From: Liquidambar formosana
Lineage: Eukaryota > Streptophyta > Magnoliopsida > Saxifragales > Altingiaceae
Assembly (NCBI GenBank): GCA_039720395.1
Contig: CM077821.1
Location: 45,442,388-45,506,387 of the forward strand
Direction: 5' to 3'
DNA length: 64,000 bases
Part shown: piece after piece, positions 1 through 9,847 of the stretch
How the letters are laid out: the number at the start of each line of letters is the position of its first letter
Numbering within the stretch: the stretch's first letter is position 1
Translations under genes and position numbers: made by a program
The notes under the pieces: model-generated
Told to the model about the DNA's origin: nothing
Seen by the model: only the letters and a program-made list of their open reading frames with translations
Databases searched by the model: none

Positions 1-1613
1 ATAGCGTGCGCGTCCTCCTCCCACTCTGGGGGACCAACCTCGGCTCGACCAACCCAAGGGCGGGGATTCACCTATTGTCAGGACATGATCAGCCAAAAGG
101 AAACAAAAAGGGGAAAGAGAACAATAGAAAGCAAAAGTGGACCCATACACGCTCAAGCCTGTCTAGGAACTCTCGGACTCCAATGTGGGACAAGTCCTCC
201 TGGTCGCCCAGAGGTCTCAAGTCAATGTACTCCTGGGCCCATAGCTGCAAGACAAACAAAGAGAATCAATAAACATCTTGAGAAGAGAGCAAAGCATGAA
301 AATAGAAGAGAATGGAACCCATATACGGTTACTTACCGCCCAAAGCCTCCAGCAACCTGTCAAAGAGTCGGATTTTACCCGACTAAGGGCATCCGTGGTG
401 GCATAAAGGTGTGCCAAGACAGCCGACCCCCATCCATACTCATATGCAGCCTCAAGGTCCTCCAATGCTAAGAGCCAACCTGACTCAAAAGTCTGCGCAG
501 CATTAGGGACTAGAAAAGCCCCTATAAGGTAGAGGATGAAAGCCCGAGCCATGATAACACGCTCCTCCACAGAGTCCTGCCCCCTCCCAAGAAACTCATT
601 GTACAAGGCTGGATACTTCATGGTGGCATTGGGGCAAGGCATACCCAACAAACGCTGGGTCAACGCCTTCCTTTGATCTTCAGTCAGCTCAAAAGTGAAG
701 GACCTCCCCCTCATCCGCAGACCTGTCAGACGGTGGAAGTCATAAGGGGTGAGAGTCCACTCCCTACCCGCTAAATGGAGGGTATGGGTGGTATCCCACC
801 ATCTCTCTGCCAGGCAGAAAACCAAGGTGTTGCTGGTAGCCCGATGAATCGTCACTGCAGCCACGGTCCCAAACCCGACATCCGACACCAACTGCTGAGT
901 ATCGGGGGTCAACCGGTCCCACCAAGTGGTCAAACTCTCCAGACTGCCACGTCCACTCTTCTTCTTTGGAATCTGAAAAGAATGAAGACCCAGGTAAGTA
1001 CAGGTACAGGTGAGCATGGATTTAGATTGATTCTGCCAAATAAATGCGTGGTGCGTACGCATGGTCAATGGTGCGTACGCATTGGCCACAGTGCGTACGC
1101 ATATGAAAGTCAGTGCGTACGCATCAGTGCTTAAGTCCATCTGATTCCCGTTTTATTTTTATTTGTGTAATCAATTCATGGTGCGTACGCACTACGTACT
1201 GATGCGTACGCACTACATACTGATGCGTACGCACATGCCATATATGCGTACGCACTCAGGACCCTGGTTCGTCTTCAACCTCGGGACCGTGAACCCCCTC
1301 AACCTCTAAACTCAGATTTCACAAGTTTTCTCCAGTTTTTATGATATATACAGACATACTATGATCATTTGAGGATAAAGTTCACATTTTTATGGACGGT
1401 GAGAGATAAAAATCAGATCTTTGAAGGCATGCATATTCAACAATGGAGGAATGGGTTTCAAGAACTTACTCTTTGTTGCCGCGCAATGTGGGAGAGATGC
1501 TCCTGTGGCCTGAAGATGATGTCGGGGATTTGCTGCGGGTTGAGCCGTGGATCCCAACGGTTGATGGTGAACCCTTCATCATCGCCGTGAAACCGTTTGT
1601 TCTTGGGAGGCAT
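1..1613 (-). CDS. Plant mobile domain (MAIN-like) protein, N-terminal part, spliced, runs off left edge
   Basis: A minus-strand gene can be assembled from splice signals. Exon 1 is 1613-1470: it starts MPPKNKRF, has 48 codons and ends at a GTAAGT donor. Exon 2 is 972-337: it follows a TTTTCAG acceptor, has 212 codons, stays in phase 0 and ends at GTAAGT. Exon 3 starts at 244 after CTTGCAG and reads LWAQEYIDLRPLG; its donor is unclear. A possible exon 4 starts at 71 after CAATAG. Exon 2 has PMD hallmarks such as WWDRLTPDTQ, EWTLTPYDFHRLTGLRM, and a region reading YLIGAFLVPNAAQ. PMD proteins include MAIN/MAIL factors and many transposon-borne relatives. The gene lies antisense to the LTR element around it, as extra ORFs of Tat-lineage elements do, so I take it as element cargo rather than a host gene. 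Splice sites are inferred by eye and expression is unknown. Confidence 0.72.
1052..1254. repeat. Eight phased copies of the palindrome TGCGTACGCA
   Basis: Exact copies start at 1052, 1072, 1092 and 1114, then at 1182, 1203, 1224 and 1245. Spacing is 20-22 bp within each group of four. The cluster lies upstream of PMD exon 2 on the minus strand, within intron 1 of the predicted gene. The same palindrome fills the LTRs of this family elsewhere in the window. Confidence 0.9.
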
Positions 1614-1900
1614 GTTTGCCGGCAGGAAGTTGCAGAGAGAAAGCAAGAAGAAAAGGATGGGAAGAATGAGAGACAGAGGAAGGAGAACAATGGGTTGGGA
1701 ATGGGTTTGCAAGAGAATAAGAACAAGTTTTTTTTTATGAAATAGGAGTGAGTGGGAGAGAGAGTTATGGAGGAGTGGGGAGTGATTTTCGGGGTAATGG
1801 GAAGCGTCGCCGGATAAGAAGAGGTCGTTTCAGAATTTGAAACACCCCTTAAAAGAAACGGTGCCGTCTCGGTAAGTATTTTTGGCAGAACTGCATCTAA

Positions 1901-1952
1901 TGCGTACGCACTAAAGATGGGTGCGTACGCACTAGGTATTCATGCGTACGCA
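1901..1952. repeat. Three TGCGTACGCA palindromes at 21-bp spacing
   Basis: Copies start at 1901, 1922 and 1943, exactly 21 bp apart. They lie about 290 bp upstream of the predicted PMD start codon (1613, minus strand), where a promoter for that gene could be. Confidence 0.9.
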
Positions 1953-1994
1953 TCAGACCTTCCCCACGTATTCCTCGATCCCACCTCGCGTTGC

Positions 1995-2680
1995 CGTGTA
2001 ACAAATCCGATACGAATGAAGATCGCACCTAATCTGAGGTCCGATACGAATGAAAATCGCACCTAATCTGAGGTCCGATACGAAGGACATCGTACCTAAT
2101 CTGAGGTCCGATACGAATGAAATCGCACCTAATCTGAGGTCCGATACGACTAAAATCGCACCTAATCTGAGGTCCGATACGGAGGAAATCGTACCTAATC
2201 TGAGGTCCGATACGAATGAAGATCGCACCTAATCTGAGGTCCGATACGAATGAAAATCGCACCTAATCTGAGGTCCGATACGAAGGACATCGTACCTAAT
2301 CTGAGGTCCGATACGAATGAAATCGCACCTAATCTGGGGTCCGATACGGAGGAAATCGTACCTAATCTGAGGTCCGATACGGAGGAAATCGTACCTAATC
2401 TGAGGTCCGATACGACTGAAATGGTACCTAATCTGAGGTCCGATACGGATGAAATCGTACCTAATCTGGGGTACGATGCGACTGAAATCGTACCTAATCT
2501 GAGGTTCGATACGGCTGAATCCACGCCCACTCTGGGGCTCGAGGTAAATCGGCACCTACTCTGAGGTCCGATATGACTGAAATCTATGCCCACTCTGGGG
2601 CCCGAGGTAACTGAATCTATGCCCACTCCGGGGCCCAAGGTAACTAAATTCGTGCCCGATCTGGGGCCCAACGTATCCTT
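1995..2680. repeat. 33-bp minisatellite (core CCTAATCTGAGGTCCGATAC)
   Basis: About fifteen head-to-tail units of 33-34 bp run from about 1995 to 2520. A more degenerate version with CCCACTCTGGGGCCCGAGGT-type cores follows to about 2680. As 33 is a multiple of three, several frames on both strands stay open and read as 11-residue repeats, for example NEIAPNLRSDT. I treat these ORFs as by-products. The 3' untranslated region of Tat-lineage elements is known to generate such tandem repeats. Confidence 0.9.
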
Positions 2681-2966
2681 TTAACCCACTTTGGGGTCTG
2701 CTTTATTCTTCAAGATAACTGTCATCCATTGATTTATACCTGTTACCATCCTCGTTATAGCCCAAACGAGGTCGGATTCTCACATATACATGAACTACGG
2801 CGGGTCTGATCCCTTACAAAAGGGTACGTAGGTAGTTAGGTGATCCCTAATTCGACCCCATGCATGGTTACATTTGATTTTGAGTTGTTAGGCGGTCAAA
2901 ATGATTGGGTCTATGGAATCTTTCGACACCACTCGAAGGAGCGAGTGAAATCGAAAGAGGGTCAAC

Positions 2967-5079
2967 TGTAGACACCCCATTTTGTACCACCTAATTAATT
3001 TGAAATCACGTATTTTGGACACCCAATGATGAGGTTTATTGTATGTTTTGAGATAATGACAAAGCAATTCCCGACGAGTAGTCAAGATTACAACAGGAAA
3101 ATACTGCCTTTTTACACTTCATGCGTACGCACCATTGGGTGGTGCGTACGCACCATATTTCCATGCGTACGCACCATAAGCCTTTTTCAGGCATCTTCTG
3201 ATCTGTCTCCCACTAAACATGAGAGCATGGGGGAGAGTATGGGGAGTGGGGAGATTCCCACGGGTGTTCCCCGCATGGGTAGGGGATGGGCCAGTCAGGG
3301 GATGTTTTCAAAACCTAATTGAGCCCTATTTATACTCGACTGATGGGACTGGAGAGGGGATGAATCAATCAGTCGGGAGGGGTCCTTTTTTTAGAGATAG
3401 AGCTATTTCCTTTTTTGGATAGAGGCTTAAGGGAGAACGGCCAGAAAGAGAGAGTGAGAGAAACCAAATACCCACCAAAACACCAGAAAACCAGAAGAGA
3501 GAAAGGAGGGTTGAGTGTTGTAATCTGAAGCTGCGAGAAGGGAATTGCTGCGTTGATATTGGAAGCATTCAAACCTGAGGGGTACGTATCACAGACACAC
3601 ATATATATATGCACTGTAAATTTATACTGCATATTTGTTTCTATGAGTTATTGTTTAATATAATGATGCCATGTTATATTGTTAAGGTCAAGAAAATCAT
3701 TGGTAATGTTAGATTTGAAGGAAAATAGCCGTGACATGAGCTCTTGAATTGACGGGTTTTCGGGTTATAAACTCAAAACTTTGACCCAAAAAATAATCAT
3801 GATTCTGCAAGTTTTTGGATGAACGATTTATGCGCGCTTGTAGTGCGCTGCAAGAGCTTCAATTTGGTTTTTGAATCATTAAATTCGGTTAAGAAATGAG
3901 TAAGATAAGTTAGGGAGAAGTTAGCACGGGACAAAGCTCAATACTGCATTTTTCAGCTTCAACCCGTTCTGAGGTTGAAGGTGAAGTGGACAGTGATCCA
4001 GTGTGGGCGTACTCACCCACAGGTACCGTGTTCCCTAGCATTTGAAGACCTTAGGTTGGCCCGATTGACTCCAAATTTGACAGGCGAATTCGTCTTGTTG
4101 AGACCTATCATGTGGGACCTTTGGTTGGTCATTTTGACCACAGTTTGACCAACTTTGACCGTTCATCATTTAAGCTAAGTTGGTACGTACGCACCACTGC
4201 GTGATGCGTACGCACCACTTCTCCTGGTAGAGAATTAGTTAATGTTAGAGTAATTAGTTTTAATATTATATTCATGGGTTTAATGTGAGTACGTGTGGGT
4301 TATATTGTTTATCATAATTTATTCTGGTTTTGATTAAAATAGATTAGATTATATCATTATAATATTAGTTAGGTTATTTTATTAAGTATAGTTAGAATAT
4401 TTAATGTTAGTATGAGTATTTTTTGTATATATTAATGGTTGTATCTTTTGTTTAATATTAGTGTATGCTGATTGGTAGTTTTGTAGATTAAATTAATGTT
4501 AGTGGTGTTAATATTTTATTTATAAAATGCATGTTAGTGGAAAATGTAGGGAAATTGTCTTGCTGATGCGTACGCACCACTGCATGGTGCGTACGCACCC
4601 TGTGCTCTGACAGAAATAATTCGTTTGCTTCAAATGGCCATTTTGAATCCACTTGGTGCGCACGCACCACCATATGGTGCGCACGCACCAACACCTGGTG
4701 CGTACGCATTGTAGTTTAGGTACTCTTTTATCTGTTTATTTATTTTTGCTTTCCGTGAGTTATTATCTCCTGTATATTCTGTCATGCCATGTGCTACTAA
4801 CCATTTCTCTACTTGATTATTTTCTTATTTGCATAATCATTTGCGTGCTTGGCATATTGTTGCATTTTCGCATGCTTAGGGTTAAATTTGATTAAATACC
4901 TCGATTAATTAAAGCCAACAATTATTCAAGGAGGCCGGTTTCGACCGGGCATTTTTGGGTGCCTAATACCTTCCCAATAATGTACCCTAGCTCCGGACTC
5001 GAATCTCTGGACCTCGAATTTGACCAAAAAACACAGTTCCCAAAGCTAAATTGGGTGGCGACTCCCGCTTGCGCTCACA
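2967..5079 (+). mobile_element. 3' LTR of the Tat-like element
   Basis: It starts TGTAGACACCCCATTTTGTA and ends GCGCTCACA (TG...CA), 2113 bp, with the same ends as the solo LTRs at 9890-11411 and in the pseudogenes. It carries phased palindrome pairs and triplets: 3122/3143/3164, 4184/4205, 4567/4588 and 4657/4678/4699, all 21 bp apart; two of the last group are TGCGCACGCA variants. The 3' flank CTTCC (5080-5084) would be the target-site duplication, but the matching copy is outside the window. Confidence 0.8.
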
Positions 5080-5352
5080 CTTCCGAGTCATCTCCACCAA
5101 CTCTGGGTCCTGGTTCCGATAAGTATTAGTGGCTAAATTGGCCTGCAATCCTTGCATAGCAGCAAAAAGGGCATCCAACTGAGCCGGATTGAAATTTTCC
5201 TGTATAGGTGGAGGGTTTGCAGCTTGTTCCCCAACTGGAACCTGTAGTGGGTCTTGTGCATTGGCTTCAGCCTCAGCTCGTGCTTGTGCTTCGGCTTCAG
5301 CCCGAGCCCGAGCTTCAGCGGCACGACGACTGTTACGGGTGTTCCTCGGCAT
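5080..5352 (-). pseudogene. Ty3/gypsy gag, N-terminal fragment split by a nested insertion
   Basis: From ATG at 5352 (minus) 91 codons stay open. They begin MPRNTRNSRR, continue with an Ala/Glu/Arg-rich stretch, then NPAQLDALFAAMQGLQ and NQDPELVEMTRK, a layout common at the start of plant gypsy gag proteins. The coding sequence stops matching at 5080, where the Tat-like 3' LTR begins. The rest of gag and pol must lie to the left, beyond the inserted element. Confidence 0.7.
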
Positions 5353-5590
5353 TCTAATAAACATAAACCAACTATCATATATGCCATAGATAGTAAATAG
5401 TTCTCTAGTGTGTGCTATATTATACCACGTGCACACTAAATCATTAACACCCAATATATTATCCAACATGTGTAACCTAACATGTTTCTAGGTTCGCATA
5501 AAACACAAACAAGTTCTCAATCAACATGTTATTATCCCTACATGTTAATTATAATTATACAGGTATACTCCCATATGGACCTACTAGCAA

Positions 5591-5602
5591 GCTCTGATAC
5601 CA
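5591..5602 (-). other. Primer binding site, initiator tRNA-Met type
   Basis: On the minus strand this reads TGGTATCAGAGC, complementary to the 3' end of plant initiator tRNA-Met. It lies 8 bp from the inner end of the LTR (5611). It orients the element to the left and supports the gag call. Confidence 0.85.
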
Positions 5603-5610
5603 AAAAGAAT

Positions 5611-7922
5611 TGTCACGACCCAAATTAATTAAGCTGTGATCAATATTAATAAAACCAGTTTAATTAAGAAAATCATTTAGGAAGCACATGAATAACACGC
5701 GTTAGAATACTTATAATTTCAATGAAAATTTCGGCATGACCCATTCGTAAATGGAACATATCGTAATAAAACCCTGTGTAAAATAGTTATAAAGCTCCTG
5801 CCATCCATCATTGGTATCATCACATGCTAAATAAACCATATAAAGAGACCTACGAAATTAAAATATTACAAACCATAAGTTATTGCATGTCTAGTGCCCA
5901 TTGGTCGAATACAAGTGTTTAATTAATACATAACCAAAATATTAAAATTTTTCCCATCAAAGCATAACACCTCAAGGCGAGGTCTCCCCAGCTATGAAAT
6001 CATCTGAAAAAAAGTTTATAAACATAGGAGAGAGTATAAAACTCAGTAAATATAATTTTCATATAGAAATAACCAAAGCATGATAATATAACCAATTACA
6101 ATCATGCTTAAAATAATTACAACCCATGCAATGTCATGAATGATATGCGACTCATGTCCATTTAACATAATCCATAATTACCGACCACTCCCGTAGGAGT
6201 CTTCGCGCGGAAACGGAGGATTTAAACCCACCTCCAAGAAGACAACACAAGGGTTCCTACCTGGAATCGGAAAGTAGCCTCTGATTCGGGAACACAAGGG
6301 TTCCTACCTGGAACCGGAAAGTACCCAGGACCAAAGGAATGGAAAACACCGCTAAGTCCCTTGACCGCTAGTAGTCCAAATCCAATGACCCTTTTTAATA
6401 TACTTTTACCAAGTAATTAATTAAATTCATTTCATGCATTTTTATGCCAATGAATGCCATGAAAAGCATTAAAAACTCATGTACGTGTCAACTATTTCAG
6501 AAATCAACAATATATAATTTTTTTCATAATTATATAACATATGGGAGATATGTAAGACATGTGAAATATCGACCAACAAGAATTTACATAGCATATACAT
6601 CCAAAATAAACCAAAATATAACAAGTATATCAACCCATATACTCCCAAATGTAATATTCTTAAATATAGGGTTATGTAAACTAGACCCCTCAGTACATGC
6701 ATTACAAAATATACATGATAATCCACCCAAATATCACGTAAACTCGTAAATAACACCCAAAATACATTTTTATCCAACATATATGGGCTTATATATTAAC
6801 CCATTATCATCCCTACGGTTAAAAACCCATGAAAATTACACCTACCTCAAGTATGTTGCACCAAACGTAGAGAAAATGTGTTGGGAAGGTCGGATCTGAG
6901 CCTAAAATACGAGAATAAGCTCTAAACTCCACAGATCAGGTTTGAATCATCTCCAAGCACGAGTAGATCTTCAAATCCAGCTCCTAGAACGTGAATCCAA
7001 GCATTGGTATAAGGTGAGAGAGTCAAAAACCCATGCATGAAAGAGAAAATATGATTTTCTCTCTCCAAACACTCCCTTTCTCTCTCCTCTCTCTTCTCTC
7101 TCTCTCTCTCAAGCTCTCTTGGTGTAAAATGATGAATATGGGATGTAAAAGTCGTGCGATGAGGGTTTTAAAAAGGGGTGAAGGGCACTTGCGTCATTTG
7201 TTTTATTTAAAAAAAAACTGCCAGTCGAAGGTTTCAGACGTCTGAAAATTAGTTTCAGACGTCTGAAACTAAACCTCAGAAATCATCGTTCTCTGAAATT
7301 TTCAGACGTCTGAAAATTACTTTCAGACGTCTGAAATTTCACTTTCAGACGTCTGAAATGTGTTTCAGACGTCTGAAACACACAGACAGCTGAAAGTTGA
7401 CAGTTAGTCAGGCTATACCCCATCAGCACAGACATCAGCCTTATTTTCATTAAAAACATTTAAGTAATCTTCCTTTTACTTTAAGTTATTTAATGAAAAT
7501 AAGCAAATAACCCCCCATTTGAATTCAAATAAAATATCAAAAAAATCAAATTCCAAGTATATCAAAATCTCATTTTCAAGTTTTAGTACAAAATCCGACT
7601 CCCGACAGATTTTTCAAAAACAAACGTACGAGGAAACCGATCGAAACGTGATAATAAAATCCCATAAAATCACAGATATCTTATAATATTATAAACTTCC
7701 ATTACCGCCAAAAATTATCTTTAAAAACAAAGTTTTTTGAAAATCCATTTTTTCCCAACACTTAGCCAAATTTTCAGCAGTCTAAGAGTATGAAATCGTA
7801 AACACAACAACATCACACACATGCGATACCCACACGTGACAATACCCGACAAATCAACTAAAGTACATGCAAATTATGCATTAAAGGTGAGATTATCCTA
7901 ATTAAATGACACGGGTATTACA
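5611..7922 (-). mobile_element. 5' LTR of minus-strand Ty3/gypsy element
   Basis: On the minus strand it starts TGTAATACCCGTGTC at 7922 and ends GGGTCGTGACA at 5611, 2312 bp, followed by the primer binding site and gag. The right flank ATCTC (7923-7927) aligns with an uninterrupted site in unit 2 (39801-39805), so this element entered unit 1 flanking DNA. No ORF in it looks like a gene. It contains a phased GACGTC palindrome cluster at 7232-7392. Confidence 0.8.
7232..7392. repeat. Phased CAGACGTCTG palindromes
   Basis: Six exact CAGACGTCTG cores start at 7235, 7256, 7303, 7324, 7346 and 7366, mostly inside the longer palindrome TTTCAGACGTCTGAAA, with a degenerate copy at 7383. Spacing inside the two groups is 20-22 bp. 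GACGTC is the C-box type ACGT core bound by plant bZIP factors (known); binding here is inferred. Confidence 0.9.
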
Positions 7923-8454
7923 ATCTCTTTGTGCTGACTTTATTAATATCACTAATTTCCCTTGGATAGAAAATGAAAATATTCTTTTGCATATTTAGAA
8001 ACAATTCGATTGCATTAGATCTTTCTTGTGGCAAGAAGACAACCTTACATTCCATACTTAAAACTTAGATTTACAAACCTTTTTAAAACCCACCATGGAA
8101 GTTTTTGGCTTGTTCTTTCTGCTGCTATCTACACCTATAGAGGCATAGGCACTAGAGGGGTTACAAGGGTTGCCAAGTTTAAGCCGTGGAAGCTCTTTGT
8201 TAAGGAAGAGAGTGACTACTTGGTGTCATCAAATCAGACATTCACCAGTGGATTTTACAAGGTAGGCACCAATGCCTACCGTTATTCAATTTGGTTCAGC
8301 AAGTCTGCCGATAAAATAGTTGTCTGGATGGCCAACAGAGACAGGCCGGTTAATGGAAAGCGATCAAGGCTAACACTCCACGGTAACGGTGACCTGGTAT
8401 TGACTGATTCTGATGGCTCAATGAAATTCCGGTTTTACCAAACCTATAATACCT

Positions 8455-9625
8455 GGAAGGGGGCGTTGAATAGATATTTTAAGTTTTCTTACCCGATTTT
8501 AATTCGATCAATTGAAAACCTAAAGCTAGCAATCAATCACATATCAATCAAACTATAACGCAAAAAAATTGCACAAGAGAATTTTTATGTGAAAAACCCT
8601 AGCACGGAGAAACCATAGGACCTCGTCCAAATAAAGTGAATCCACAATGAAAGTAATGAGTACAAGACACAATACTTACAAATCCCACGGACTCATGTAA
8701 TTGCCTTTATTCTCATGATCCGTCGATCAATCTCCATCTTCATGACTTTGGACGCATCTAACCTTTTTCAAATGATTCTCCAAACTACAAGCTCGTAATT
8801 AAGCTTGATCTCCATCGTAACAGCTCCGGTAAACTCTGGCCACACAAATTCAAGGATGTGTCAAAGGATTGTGGTTTGAATGATCTCTAGAACATATGAG
8901 TGAAAACCCTTTGTTGAAGAGTTCTAGAGGGAAGGAAGCAAAATATTTCATCAAAACCTAATAGTCGAGGCTTGCTTCAATGTTCTCCATTGAAAGAGCC
9001 TCTATATATAGAGACTAAGAGACCCCAAAAGAAAAGAATCAGAAAAAGAAACAAATAGGAAGGTTTTAAGAAAGTTGAAAAATAAAATTTATGAACCTTG
9101 ATTGATCCAACCTAAATTTGGATCAATCTAGATGTCAAAAATAGGTTTTGCTTGAAAAATTCACTTTGGATCAATCTAGAAATTTCCCCGATCGATCCAA
9201 ATGAATTGGTGAAGCTACTACCTAAAAAATGCACTTTAGATTGATCTAGAAATAACCCTGATCAATCCAGATGTGTAAGTGAAGCTACTACCTACCAAAA
9301 ACACTTTGGATAGATCCAAAAATACCCTCGATCCATCCAGATGCTATCAAAAAACCAGTAAGCTTCTGATATACCCCAAATCAAACAAACACTCATCTAA
9401 ATTACCAAAAATGAATTAAATGAGATAAAATACCTATGGTATGTGGCAACTAAAGTATCTTACCTTCCTAGAGAATGAGTGTGAGCCGCACATACTTGAA
9501 GTCTTCACTTAATGCAACTTTGCAACTTCTTATATCTTCAATCAACCAAAACTTAACAACATTCTTTGGCACAAAATTTTCCAACACAAAAACATAATTT
9601 TCCAACACAAAAACATGCACTTTAG
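8455..9625 (-). mobile_element. About 1.17-kb insertion in pseudogene copy 1, probable reversed solo LTR
   Basis: The kinase homology breaks after the DSDGS codons and resumes at CTCCTTGAAACAGGAAATCT near 9625. The inserted DNA opens with GTTGAATAG next to a G-run, the reverse of the CTATTCACCCCC ending typical of Copia LTRs, and includes GTGAAAAACCCTAGCAC, common in such LTRs. Between 9110 and 9350 it has repeated TTGGATCAATCTAGA and GATCGATCCAAA motifs. Exact ends and target duplication were not resolved. It is shared with unit 2 (40335-41505). Confidence 0.5.
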
Positions 9626-9847
9626 ATTGACTCCTTGAAACAGGAAATCTAGTGCTGACCAACTGAGCAAGTGGGATCATCTAGAAGAGCTTTGATTTCC
9701 CCCCATACACAACCTAGATCATACTAGCCATTTACCAAGATCACAACCTCGATTACTATGAGGAGTTGAGGTACATACTTATCTGGATTCTACAACCTCA
9801 AATTTAATGATAATAATGTACTAGATCTCATCTATAATGGTCCTTTA

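Larger units (their letters stand above)
1..5079 (+). mobile_element. Tat/Ogre-like Ty3/gypsy retroelement, 3' portion
   Basis: Internal sequence 1-2966 leads into an LTR at 2967. Just before the LTR is a purine-rich stretch (about 2937-2962, GAAATCGAAAGAGGG) that fits a polypurine tract, which sets the plus orientation. An antisense PMD gene and a minisatellite between pol and the 3' LTR are typical of the Tat lineage. Pol and the 5' LTR are outside the window. The 3' end falls inside the gag gene of another element, so this is a nested insertion. Confidence 0.65.

Noticed and set aside
775..1134. Plus-strand ORF of 119 codons
   Set aside because: Lies opposite PMD exon 2, which has domain motifs and splice sites; the plus frame has none.
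1052..1254. Regular short repeats resembling a CRISPR array
   Set aside because: The repeat is a 10-bp palindrome with about 11-bp linkers in plant LTR DNA; no cas genes and no spacer-sized gaps.
2050..2671. ORFs on both strands with 11-residue repeats
   Set aside because: Produced by a 33-bp minisatellite whose period is a multiple of three; no gene context or start signals.
6444..6780. ORFs of about 100 codons on both strands
   Set aside because: Inside the AT-rich gypsy LTR, complementary to each other, with no domain.
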